Assembly (NCBI GenBank): GCA_021209875.1
Contig: JAGYVD010000003.1
Location: 1,736,001-1,800,000, forward strand
Length of the DNA stretch: 64,000 nt
Source of the DNA: Rosellinia necatrix
Lineage: Eukaryota > Ascomycota > Sordariomycetes > Xylariales > Xylariaceae
Direction: 5' to 3'
The translations under genes were made by a program, and so were the position numbers. Below, in pieces: positions 40,307 to 52,383 of the stretch; position 1 is the stretch's first letter, and each line of letters starts with the position of its first letter. The notes under the pieces are model-generated. The model worked only from the letters and a program-made list of their open reading frames with translations. It was not told the origin of the DNA and did no database searches.

Positions 40307-40660
40307 TATATTTATTATTAATTTTTAAGCGATATTAAAGCAGACTTTTAATAAACTTTATAATAAATTTATTAATAAAAAAATAAAACGATTTTATTAA
40401 TTTAATAATAATTATTAATAAGCTTAATAAAGCTGTTATATTAAAAATAATAGTTTTAATAAATATAAAAGCTTATATTAAAAGTTTATATAATATTATT
40501 AACGTTATTATAAGTTTTTATAGCTATAACTAGCAATAAAAGTATAAATTAAACTAGTTGTTTTAAAATAAAATATATTTATTAATAAATATTAAACAGA
40601 GCTTATTTTTGCTTATTATTTAAAAATAAATATAGCTATAAAACAAGCAAACTAAAAATA
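40307..40660 (+). pseudogene. Integrase core relic of F, after the G insertion
   Basis: From 40351 the frame reads INFIINLLIKK, then FINLIIIINKLNKAVILK. This matches MDFIxGLPxSxG...ILVVVDRLTKMAHFIP of Gypsy integrases, with the first catalytic Asp now Asn (AAC at 40354-40356). Together with the finger at 33560-33690 it reconstitutes one integrase interrupted by G. Confidence 0.7.
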
Positions 40661-42579
40661 CTAATATATTTATAAATATATATTATATATATTTAATATA
40701 ACTAGCTTATCTTATTTTTTAAAATTATATTTATTATAAAAATTAAAATATTATTTTTATTAAGCTAAGTTTTTTTATTATTTATAAATATTATATAGCT
40801 ATTATATTAATAATAAAACATTAAATACAACCGGCTTAAAATTTATAAACTTTATTTAAAATATTTATATAAAAGCTAAAAAACTATATAAAACTTGCTT
40901 AAGCAGTTATAGCTATAATATAATAAAATTAAAAAAAAACTGCTAATAAGCAGCATATGCTAGCTAATAAATTTAAAACTAAAGATTTTATTAAACTGTT
41001 TTTTAAAAATATATAAACGCTGCATTTATTTTAAAATTAATATAGCTATATATTAAATATTATATTTTTAAAATAATTAATTTTATATAATAAAACTAAA
41101 CATTTTAAAAATATTTATAACTGTTTTATATTAAGCTTATATATTATATAAAAATAAATTTTAGTTTTTTAAACGTTAAATAATAGCTAACTTTTTTTAT
41201 ATAAACAGCAAAATTTAAAAAATAAAAATTAAAAATAAAAAAATATTAAAACTTTATTAAACTAAAAAATATATAAAAAGCTTTTAAACTAGTTATAAAA
41301 TAAAAAAATATGTTAAACTTATTAAAAACTTTTAAAAACTTTTTAAAACTTAAATAATAAACCGTTTTAAAAAAAATATAAAATATATAAAATAATAATA
41401 AATATAATATAAAAATAAATAAAATATAGCTTAAAAATAAAACATAAAAAAATAAAAATAAAATAAATAAATAATATAAAATATTATATTTTTAATTATA
41501 AATAAAATAAGCTTGTAAATATATTATAAATAATTTAAAAACTATAAAAACTATAAAATAAAACAGGCTAATTTTTTATATTTTTTTGTATAAGCTTTAA
41601 ACAAAATAATAATAAACGTTATATAAACAGCGCTTAAGCTATTTAGTTTGTTTTAATTTTTTATTATTAAGTTTTAATTTTTCTTAAGCTTTATTTATAA
41701 CTAGCGTAAAAACAGCTCATATATTTAATAAAAAAAACGCAGCTATAGCTGCTAAAGTTTAATTAATAGCAGCTGCAGCTGCGCTGCTTATTATATTATT
41801 TTAAAACTTAATTAATTTTTGTTTATTTTTTAAGCTGTTTATAACTAAAATTAAAATAAAGCCTGCGTTTTTAGCAGAGTTTATATAAACTTAAAAAAAA
41901 AATTTATAAAAAAAATAACAGCTTTTAAAAAGTTTATAAATAGTTTTATATATTATAATAAAATATATAAATTATTATTTATTTTTGAAGCATTTTGATT
42001 ATTTTTTTAATTAAATATAAATAATATATAAAAAACATAAAAACAAACAAAATATTTATATAACAAGCTTTAGTTTTTTATTATTTAAAAATTTATTTAA
42101 TACAGCATTAAATAATAATAATAATTTTATTTATATAATATATAAGCTAAATATAAATAATAATTATTAAAATTAAAACTTATTTTTAATATTTTATTAA
42201 TATAAACTAAACGTTTTAAAAATTTAAACAAGCTTTAATAAATTTGTTTTAATTATTTAAAAGCTTATAAATATATAATAAATAATTAATAAAAAAAACT
42301 TATAAAAATATATTTATTATATATATAAACGTTTTTAAAAAATATAAAAATATTTAATACAGCTTTAAATTTTAAAAACTTGTTTATAAACAACGTTAAT
42401 ATAAAATATAAACAGTTATAATAACAACTAATTTATTTTAAAATATTTTGTTTTGTTTATATAATATATATAATATATAATAACGCGTTTATTTTATAAT
42501 TAGTTTATAATAAGCTTGCAAAAAAAAAAACGTACTATTAATTTAATTAATATAAAAAATTAAAAAGTTGCTATTTACT

Positions 42580-43340
42580 AGCTTATTAACATATTATATA
42601 TATAGTATAGCATGTTTATAAGCAGAGCAAAAAAGAAAGCCGCGTAAAATATTAATAAAAAGCTAGCTTATATTAAAACAGGCAGAAAAAAGTTTTAAAA
42701 TTATTATAAACAGCGCGTAAACGGCTTAAAAATTAAAAAATAAAAACTTTTAAAAAAAAAAAAAAAATTTAAAAAAAAAAGCATAAATAACGCTAGAACT
42801 TAGTTAGCAAAGCTTATAAATAGATAAAAGCAGCGCTAGGCGCTAAAAAAAAAAACAAAAAGTTAGCAGAGAAAACTAAAAAAAAAACGTTATTTCCGCT
42901 TTTTATTAATCAAATTTATATAAAAACAACAGCTAAAAACGGCCTGTTTTAATATAACATAAAACAACCGTTTAATTAATTAATAAAAAAATTATAAACA
43001 GCTTAAAGCCGACTTTTAAAAATATAAAAATATAGCCGTACTAGCAGGCCAAACTAACAGGCCGGCTAAAATATAAATAAAAATAAAGCCTAGCTGCAAT
43101 ACTAAAAAATAGATATAATATTAATGATAAAACGTTAAACGGCCCGTAGAATAAAATAAAATTAACTTATAAACAGCTTAAACAACAGACTAAAGTACCG
43201 CGGGAATTAAAATAACTTATAAAGCTAGTTCTTGTTAAAAAAAAAAAGCAAAAAACAGGTGGCTTAAAAGCTTTATATAGCTATATATAAAGCAGTAAAA
43301 AATAAAGCCCGGCAAAATTTTAAAAAATAGTTGCATATAA
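42580..43340 (+). pseudogene. Basic, Lys/Arg/Gln-rich coding-like relic in the 3' part of F
   Basis: This stretch keeps more G+C than its surroundings. In short frames it reads strings such as ALGAKKKNKKLAEKTKKK (near 42830), LFINQIYIKTTAKNGLF and KKKSKKQVA, with former Gln codons as stops. It lies about 2 kb past the integrase core, further than the usual distance to the 3' LTR. It could be an extra ORF of F, a long integrase tail or a fragment of another transposon. I do not recognise a family. Confidence 0.4.
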
Positions 43341-43610
43341 ACATTTAAAGCATTTAAAAAGTATATAAAAACTAGTAAATAATAAACAAAAAAACAATAT
43401 TATAAAACGCTTATTAACAGCGTTAAAACATTTCAGCAAACTAAATTAATAAAAATATATATTTATATATAAATTAAAAACCTAACAAAAAAAACTTTTT
43501 TTAAGCTAAAAAAAAACTTTATTTATAACTTAAAATATAAGCATAAAAACTATAAAACAGCTTATAATTAGCCCGCAACTTTTTTAAAAAAACATAAACA
43601 AAAAAAATAA

Positions 43611-43869
43611 TATTATAAATAATGCTTATAAAAAAATATTAGCATATAAGCTAATATAAACAAACTATTATATATTTTTATTTTAAACAATTATTAAATA
43701 GCTTATAGATTAATTATTAAAACTAAACTAGTATAACTAAAACTAACCAACTTTATAAAACTGCGTCTTATAAGCCACGCACATACTGTTTATAACTTCT
43801 GCTACTTAGCTAAAAAATAAACCTTATTTGCTACCCTAATAAATATACCTTCAGGCATAGCCCATCACA
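43611..43869 (+). repeat. 3' LTR of F
   Basis: Begins TATTATAAATAATGC, the fully converted form of the 5' LTR start TGTTATGGGCAGTGC. It becomes less mutated towards its end, GGCATAGCCCATCACA at 43854, next to the TSD CTTGG. Confidence 0.9.
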
Positions 43870-44030
43870 CTTGGGGTGCTGTGGCCTGTAGCTACACGCA
43901 CAACTCAATTAAGCTTAGCCTTATATATATAAGGTTTAGCTTATATTTAAATAAAACTTTAGTTTAGCTTAGATTTATTAGTTTTTTAATTTTTATAATA
44001 TATATTTTACATTTTATAATATATTTTTAA
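43870..44030 (+). mobile_element. Solo LTR E1, right piece
   Basis: Continues the E LTR from CTTGGGGTGCTGTGG and follows the family through TTAGCCTTATATATA and GCTTAGATTTATTAG to an A/T-converted end equivalent to the ATGGTGCACC end of E2 and E4. Together with 29691-29736 it makes one LTR of about 203 bp, split by F. Confidence 0.75.
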
Positions 44031-44036
44031 AATTAA

Positions 44037-45381
44037 TATTTTTATAATGTTTTTTATAAAAATTAATCAAACTATTAAATTTTATTTTTTAAAAATAAAA
44101 CTATTTTTGATTGTTTTAATAATTATAAAATATATACTTGCTGTTAAAAATATATTTTCTTTAAACAAGCTAATCAAAAGCTTTTTTATATTTATATATT
44201 TATTAAAGCTAAATATTATTTTTATTAATAATCTGTTTTAAAAATTAAAAAGTTGTTTAAACAGCACAGCTAATTAAAAACGTTAGAAAAAACTTTATAA
44301 ACATATAATAAAAATAAGCAGTAAGCTTAATATATATTTTATATTTTAATTTATAATAAAATAAGCGTTATAAATATTTAAACTACTTGTTTAATATAAA
44401 TTGTTTATTTTATTTATTCTTTTATATTATAAATTATTTTATTAATTTATTAAGCCTGCTAGCAGTTATAAAAAAAATATTTATACATTTAAAATAATAT
44501 TTTAAAGCAAAGATAACCGCATAATAAATTAACTAAAAAAAACAGTTAAATATTTAAAGCTTAAAATAAAGCTGCTAGCTGATTTTAAAGCTAAAAACCA
44601 GCGACTGTTTCAAATAATAAGCTAAACAAAAAACTTTAAAAAAGTTTTTTTTAAAAACAAAATATCGATATTTTTTAAAAAATAAGTTTAAATTAATATA
44701 TTTTTAGGTATTTTTTTATTTAAAGTAATAAATAAATAAAAGTGTTAAAAAAAATACAAGCTATGATATTAAATATATTTAAAATAACAAAATAAAGCTT
44801 AAATTTAAAAAAGCAGAACTATGCTGGGATTTATTATAAAAAAAAACACAACAAAAAAAAATAATTTATATAAAAAAAAGCTTATATAAATAAATAATTA
44901 AACAATATATTAAAATGATAAAACCGCGTATTATTAAATTAACTGTTATTTATATAGCTTAAATACTTAAAAACTTTTAAAAAATATAAAAGCAGAAGCA
45001 TTTATTAATTTAAACTTATTTAATAATTTATTAAATTTTAATTATAATATAAATAAAACAGATAAAAAAAATATAAACAAAAAGTTTTAACTTATTAAAT
45101 ATTTAATTTATAAATATTTATAGCAAAAATATTAAACTAAAAAATAGAAATTATTATATTTAATTTATTATATAATCATTTTAATAATTTTAATATAATA
45201 ACAAAATAAAAACATTATTTTTATGAATATATATTTTTTATAAACAGTTTATTTTTATTTTAAATATTTTTTAAAACTAGTAGTTTTATAATAAAACAAT
45301 AAGCTAAGTTTTATAATATATATAAAGCAATATTATAAAAATATAAGCTAAATAATTAAAACTATATAATAACGTTTTATA
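44037..45381. other. A/T-rich spacer, no gene seen
   Basis: No LTR, RNA gene or convincing coding relic. A 64-codon open frame at 44047-44241 is Ile/Phe/Lys-rich as expected of random A/T sequence, with no signal for a gene. Confidence 0.6.
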
Positions 45382-45386
45382 ATAAA

Positions 45387-45660
45387 TATAATAGCTGCAA
45401 TAACAGCAATTAGTACGATGCCCAACTGTACTTATATATTAAGAAAAAAAACTAAAGTTAAAAAAAAAAAAAAACTATATATAGGGCTGACGGCCAGAAT
45501 TTCTATTTTTATATACTACTAGCTATTTACTACATAACTGGCCTACTATATTTACTACTTCTTATTTGTATTTGTTTAGCTAAATAGCTAATTAAAAATC
45601 GGCTAGCTGGTCGGCTAGCTAGCTAATTAAAAATCGCTATTATAGCTGTAGGCTATAATA
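45387..45660 (-). repeat. 3' LTR of D2
   Basis: Begins TATAATAGCTGC, the TG of D1 mutated to TA. It carries the D core CTGACGGCCAGAATT. A GGCTAGCTGGTCGGCTAGCTAG stretch (45600-45621) remains rich in AGCT, the context that survives best here. Confidence 0.85.
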
Positions 45661-47980
45661 ATCTTTTTTTTATAAAAAAACTTAGCCCGAGTTTTTAGCC
45701 GCGCGTAAAGCTAAAAATATATTAAGCTAATTTTTAAGTTGTTTATGCTACGTTTAAAGCTTAAATTAGCGACTTTTAAATTAATACTTTTAAGCAGTAA
45801 AAAAATATTTTTAATGTATATAATGAATTAAAATTTAAAAGTTTTTAATTTTTAGTTTTTGTTTATTATATTAATTAATTAATTTTTACCTGGTTTATTT
45901 TTTAATTAAATAATTTATTATGCTATTTATGCTGTATTTATAACTTTAGTTATATTTTGTTTTATAGTACATTGTTATTATTGTGTGTTTTAATAAATAT
46001 ATTTTTTTCGGCTGCTTTAATTTATTTTTATAATTGCTTTAATAGCTTCGGCTTTTTTAAATATTTTTATAGTATTTTTTTAGCTTGATTAAAACGTTTT
46101 TTAAATCGGCTGCCGGGTATTAATTATCGTTATATTTTTAGTTTGTTTATAATACTTTATAAAATAATTTCTTTTTTAAGATTTTTAATAACAGGATTTT
46201 TTTTATTTTTTTTATTTTTTTTTTAAGGTTTTATCGCTTATTTTTTTTTTAGTTAAAATAATTTTTGTTTAAACAGCAGGTTATTTATATATTTTTATAA
46301 TTGCTTAAAATAAAACTAGTAGCTTTTTTATTATATTATCGGCAATTTTAGCTTAAATATATTAAAATAATCGGTTTAAATATTAATAATTTTAGAAGCT
46401 TGTTATATTATTAAATAGTTTAATTTTTTTTTAGAACTGTAAGTCTGTTTTTTTTTTATAATATAAACACGTAGTGTTTAATTATAAAGTTCAAGTTTTA
46501 TTAATCTTTATTAGCTTATATAATTATTTATTTTACGTTTTTTATATTTATATTTTTATTTTTTAATATAGTTTTATATTTTTTATAAATGCTTATGTTT
46601 TTTAAAACAGCTTTTTATAATTATTTTTTTATAACTGTTTTATTTTTATTTAAACTTTTAATTAAACGTTATATTTATTAGCTTTTTATTAGCATTTTTT
46701 AAAAATAGCGTTTTTAAAGCTTTATAAAATAAAAATATTTAAATTATATTTAAAGCTAATAATATTATTAGTAAAAATAATTAACATATAGTTATAACTT
46801 TTAATTTATTTATTAATATATTATTTTTATTTATGTTATTAATTAATAATGTTTTACTGCGAAAAAATTTAATTATATATTATATATTGTTAATAATTTG
46901 TTTATAAAATCAGCAACAAATTATTTTTTTTGTTGCTAACTACTGTTTTTAATTATTTATATATTTAATAAAAGTTTTATAATATATTTTAGCAGCGTTT
47001 TTTATTATTATAAATTTTTATATATAATTATTTATTTTAGTTTTAATAGTTTATTAATTATATAAAAATTATATTATTTTTATATTTATTTTTAAAAAGC
47101 TTTTAAAATTAATTATTATATACTGCTAAAAATATTTTAATATTAATAATAAAATTAGCTTTTTAATATTTTATTATAAAAACTTTTATAAAGCAGCAAA
47201 AATAATTTGTTATATATTAATTAATTTTATCGTATAGTTTTAATTATTAATAACGTTAAAATATTAAACGTTTTATTTTTTATGTTTTAAATATATTATT
47301 ATTAGCTTTATATAGATTTTTTAATTATTTAAATTTATAAGTTGTTTAATTTAAAAATAATTAGTTTTTTTTATATAATAACAGGTTTTTAGCATTAATT
47401 AATAAAAGTTTTTATTAGCTTAAGCTTTTTTAATATTTCTTTAAACTAATATTATATTAGTTTATTTTTAATACTGCGTTTATAAATATTATTTTTAATA
47501 ATAATAAAATGCAATATTTTTATAATATATATTTTATATATATTTTTTTATTTAAAAGTTGCTGGCTTAAAAAAAGCTATAGTTTTTGTTTGTTTTTTAT
47601 TATTTTTATATTTTTAAGTTTTTATTAATTTAAAACAAATATCTGCTATTATATTTTTAAATTTTAAGCAATATATAATATTAAAATTATAATACGCGAT
47701 GAATTAATTTATTTATTTTGTTTTAAATTTAAAATTTTTTATATTAAAATATTTTAATGCAGCATAATTTGTAAAATTAAAAACAGTTATAATTATTATA
47801 AGCTTATTAATTTTATTTTTAATTTTATAATTTTTTATAACAGCTAATATTTTTAATTATAAATCTTATAATTTAATTTTATATTATAAAAAATTTTAAA
47901 TAAAATATAATAAGCTGCTACAAGTTATTTGTTATTTTTATTATATTAATACGCTAGCTGTTATTTTATTAAACGCGTTT

Positions 47981-48040
47981 ATTTTTATTTATATTTTATT
48001 TTTATTTATATTTTATTTTTATTTATATTTTATTTTTATA
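47981..48040. repeat. 17-bp tandem repeat in D2
   Basis: Three exact units of ATTTTTATTTATATTTT plus a partial fourth. D1 has no such array at the matching place, so it expanded after the two copies separated. Confidence 0.8.
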
Positions 48041-51000
48041 ATTAAAATCTTTTAATATTAATATATTAATTAATTTATTTTTAATGTTTTAAACATATTT
48101 TAGCAAGCTTTTAATTAAATTAAATTAATTTTTATATAATATAAATTGTTTAATAGTTTTAATATTGAGCTATTTTTTAAATAAATTTTTATAAAAGTTA
48201 TTAAAACTTAAAATAAACGTAATTTTTTAATAGCGTTTTTTTTTTTTTGAACGTTTTTAGCTTAAAATAATTTTAACTTTATTAAAGTTAACTTTTATTT
48301 TTTAGTTTTAATAATAAATTTAAAACCTTTGTTTTTTATATAAAATTTATATTTTTTAAGCCTGTTTATTGTTTTACTTTTTAAAACGTTGCAGCATTTT
48401 ATTAATATAATATTAATATTTTATTTTATTATTTAAAAATTAAAATATAGTTAATATAAGCTACATAAAAATATTTAAATATTTTTATAACATGTTATTA
48501 ATATACTTTTAAAAATAGCTGGCTTATTAATTATCTTAAAAATAATATTTTTAACTAATAAGCTTTATATTAAGTTTAAAAAGCGGTTAATTTTTCGTTT
48601 TCTTTATAATATAAATGCCGTAAAATACCTGCTTAATATTAATTTTTATAAATATTTTAGTTTATATTAAATAATCTAATATTTTTTAATTAATAATAAT
48701 AAGTATTAATTTTTTTAATTAAAGTATTTAGTTTTTATAATTAATATATAAATACAAAAACCTGTTGTTTTTATATATTAAAATATAAAAGCTGTTTAAA
48801 AACTACTGTAAGTTTTATAAATTTTTTATTAAGTTATTATAAATATATTATTAACACGTTTTAGCTTTTTAAAAATATTTTATATAAAAAGCTATATTTT
48901 AATAAATTTAAATTTTAGTCTCGCGTTAAATAATAGTTAACTTTTAGTTTATATAAAAACAGGTTGTTTAAAATAGTTTTTAAAAAATATTTAAATATTT
49001 ATAATAAATTTTAAAACGATTTATAATAAGTTTTTTTAATTTTATTTTATTTTTATTTAATAGTTTATTTTAAGTTTTTATTTTTTATGTTTTATTATTT
49101 TATTAATTTTATATAGCATAATTATATTATAGCATATTATACTGTTTTATTATAGCGTTATATTAAAAGCTATAGCTTTAACAAATATAATTTTTATAAG
49201 TTAATGTTTATATTATTTAATAATATTTAATTAAAGTTAATATAGCTTTTAAGCATTTTTTAAGCAGAGTTTTTTGTTTAGTTTAATTTTTATTATTTTT
49301 AAAATTAAATTAGCATTTTATTTTTATTTAATATTTTTTTATTTTATATATTTTTATCTAGTTTTATTTTTAATTTGAAATAATTATTAATTTTAAAGTT
49401 TTAAAATAACTATTAAAATAAGTTTAAAAAGCTTTTAAATTTATATTGTTTATAGTCGGCTTAATTTTTAATTAAATAATTTTTGCTATGTTTAATTTAA
49501 AATGTTTTATTTTTACAGCTTTTTTTTTTGCTGTTTTTAGCTAAATCGCTTATTTTTATATTTTTTATTTTTATAGTTTATTAATTTTTTTTTTCAGCCA
49601 ACTTTTTTTTAATATTTAAAATGCTTTAATAAGTTGTTTATTTTATTTATTAAAATCTTTAAAATTTTATACTTTAGTTTTTAATTATTTAAAAACAAAA
49701 GTTGTTTATATAAAAGATTTATTTATATATTGTAGTAGTTATAATATTTTTTTTAATAATTACGTTATATTTTATATTAATTATAATTAAAAAGCTTTTT
49801 ATGTTATTTTTTTATATTTAAAAATATATTTTAAAACTAAGTCTATTTATTAAGTTAAATTGCTGTTATATTTAATAATAATGGCTGGTTTAAATTTTAT
49901 TATAGTTTGAAGTTTTAAATATTTTATTATTTAAACAGCAAAAACTACGTTAATTAAAATATATATATCTGCTTTTATATTAGCTAAAGCTTTAATAAAT
50001 AATATAAATTTATTATTTATTATAATATAATTTATAAAAACAGGTTTTTTTAAAAATATTTTTAAAAAGTTAAATAGGATTTTTTATATTTTATTATATT
50101 AAATCTTAATATTTTCTGCTTAAAAAAAGTTTATTTATTTTCAGCTGTTTTTTTTTGTTAATATTTTTATTTTTATATAATTTATTTTTATAGTTTTTAT
50201 AAAAATAATACTAATATATATATTATTTAGTTGGTTAAAGTTGCTTTTATAAAAATAATTATTGCTGTAATATTTTTGTTTATAATAAATAAAACATTTG
50301 TTTTTAAAATAAAAGCTTTAAACTAGTTTAATTTTAGTTTAATATAAATTTTTATTTTATTTTTATTTATTTAAAAATAGCAACGCCTTTATTGTTATTT
50401 TTAATATATAAACATTTTAAGTTAAAAACTACTCCAGGCGCCTTAAATTAAACTTTTTCTAGCTTTTATTTTTTTTGATTTTTTTTTATAACGCTTAACT
50501 TTAAATAAAGTTTTTCTTCTGCTAATAATTATATAATTATAAATATTTATAATATATAAAAAGATTTATTATATTATTATATAGTTTATTTATATAAAGC
50601 TTATTTAAACGTTTAAAGAACTTATTATATATGTTTTATTTAAAATCTTTTAAATTTATTTATGTTATACTAGCTTATTAAATAAACTTAATATAAAACA
50701 AAATAAATTTATTGCTTATAGCTATTTTTATGTTTAAATATTTAACTTTAGTTTTTTATATTTATTAAAATTATTATAAAACAAAAAACTTATTTAAAAC
50801 TTTTAACTAGTTTTTAATCTTAGTTTATTATAATTATTAATAATAAATAATATAAAGTTTTTAAAGCTTTATTTTTATATAGTTATTATTATAATTAATC
50901 TTGTTTAATTTATATTAAAAATAATTGCTGTTTTTAATAAGCTTGTTTTTAAAAATATAAACTAATACGTAAATTTTATTTTTAATCTATTGTTTATTAG

Positions 51001-51746
51001 TTTTTTGCTGATAAAAACTAATAGTTTTATATTTTTAAAAATTAACTTTAATTTTTTTAATATATTATAAGTTAAAAATACTTAAGTTAAACTTAAATAT
51101 AGTTTTTAGCAACTATTAAATATTATGTTTAGCTAAGTAAATATTATAACAATTTAATTTTTAAAATGTTAATTTTTTATTTGTTTTAATTAAAATATAG
51201 TTTAATATAGTTTTAACTTTTTATTTTATAAATTAAACTAATTTATTTAATATAATCTTTATATAAAATTATTATTTATTTTGTTTATAAAATTAATAAT
51301 ATTTTTAAAATATTTTAAGCAGTACTAATAAATAATAAGTAGTGTTTAAATTTATAATATATTTTTTAAGTAATTATAAACTAGTTTTATAAACTATTAA
51401 AAGTTTATAAAATTATTTTATAATAAAAATATATTTTTTTAAATATTATTGCTGTAAATATTATTTTAAATTATTTATTAATAATAAAATAACCTATATT
51501 AGTTTTTATTTATTCTATAAAGTTTTTATAAAGCTTTATAAAAACTAGTTGTACGCAAGCTTTAATTATTATTTTAAGCGGTATAATTTTAATATAGAAA
51601 TATTAATAGATTTATTTTTTGTTTTTATTTTTATTATAACTATTATTTTTATTTTCATATTTAAAACTTTTTTTTATATTAGTATTATCTGCTGATAACA
51701 TTAATTTTATAAACTTTAAAAACTAGCAACAAAGTTTATAATAATT

Positions 51747-51950
51747 TGAAAGGTGCACCATGGGGGTGTAAAATGTGTATTGTAAAAAGATAAAGAACTA
51801 GCAAATCTAGGCTAAGCTAAAGTTTTACCTAGGTGTGGGCTAGGGCCCACATACATGGGGCTAGGCCCAATTAGGTTGTGCCTGTGGCCACGGGCCACAG
51901 CACCCCAAGCGAGGGGCTTATATAAGCGCTCCCTCTACGCGCGCGTATCA
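51747..51950 (-). mobile_element. Solo LTR E4, nested in D2
   Basis: 204 bp, almost unmutated and G+C rich, reading TGAAAGGTGCACC...GCGCGTATCA on the plus strand. TAATT flanks it at 51742-51746 and 51951-51955. It is the reverse complement of the E LTRs at 29691, 54653 and 59814. It contains a GGGCTAGGGCCC-type foldback and the paired CCACGGGCCACAG region. No interior of family E exists in the window. Confidence 0.9.
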
Positions 51951-52144
51951 TAATTATAGCGATTAATGTTTTAAAGCCCTAGTTTATTTAAGTTGTTTTT
52001 TTTAAAACGTATTTATTATTTAGCTTTTATTAAAAAAATTAAATTATTTCTTTTTTTATTATAACGTTTTAACGTCTTAATTAATTCATTAATTATTTAA
52101 AAAAATTTAATGTTTTTTTAAACAATAAAAAATAAACTTTATTT

Positions 52145-52378
52145 TATCATAGCTTCAAAAATAGCAATTAATATAATATTTAACGATATTTATATATTAA
52201 AAAAAAAACTAAAATTAAAAAAAAAAAAAATATATAGGGCCGACGGCCAGAATTTTTATTTATACATACTACTAGCTATTTACTACGTGACTAGTTTGGC
52301 GCATTTACTACTCCCTACCTGTACCTGCTTAGCCAGGTAGCTAATCAGAGATCGCTATTATGGCTGTGGGGTATAATA
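52145..52378 (-). repeat. 5' LTR of D2
   Basis: The inner (left) 80 bases are strongly mutated; the outer part from about 52265 keeps TTTGGCGCATTTACTACTCC and related G+C sequence. It is about 25-40 bp shorter than the other D LTRs because it lacks part of the duplicated GATCGGCTGGCC region seen in D3. Confidence 0.85.
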
Positions 52379-52383
52379 ATAAA

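Larger units (their letters stand above)
29737..43869 (+). mobile_element. Ty3/Gypsy retrotransposon F, interrupted by G
   Basis: LTRs of exactly 259 bp at 29737-29995 and 43611-43869 begin TGTTATGGGC (TATTATAAAT in the mutated copy) and end CATCACA/CTTATTATA. CTTGG duplicates the target at 29732-29736 and 43870-43874, inside solo LTR E1. A purine tract precedes the 3' LTR. Coding is on the plus strand: RT (about 32200-32480), RNase H (about 32860-33110), integrase zinc finger (about 33560-33680), then G, then the integrase core (from 40307). Without G the element is about 7.5 kb with a 7.0-kb interior, long for Gypsy; the surplus lies 3' of integrase. Confidence 0.9.
45387..52378 (-). mobile_element. 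Ty3/Gypsy retrotransposon D2
   Basis: LTRs at 45387-45660 and 52145-52378 are flanked by the duplication ATAAA at 45382-45386 and 52379-52383. The interior is collinear with D1 but lacks B1 and contains solo LTR E4. Coding is on the minus strand: the polypurine tract complement (ATCTTTTTTTT) follows the low-coordinate LTR. The RT box reads A-Y-I-N-Y at 48447-48461 and RNase H reads NYKIYN at about 47852-47875, both minus. All frames are broken. Confidence 0.88.

Noticed and set aside
44047..44241. 64-codon open frame of Ile, Phe, Leu and Lys
   Set aside because: Composition is that of random A/T sequence; the same holds for the 60-codon minus frame at 54367-54549.
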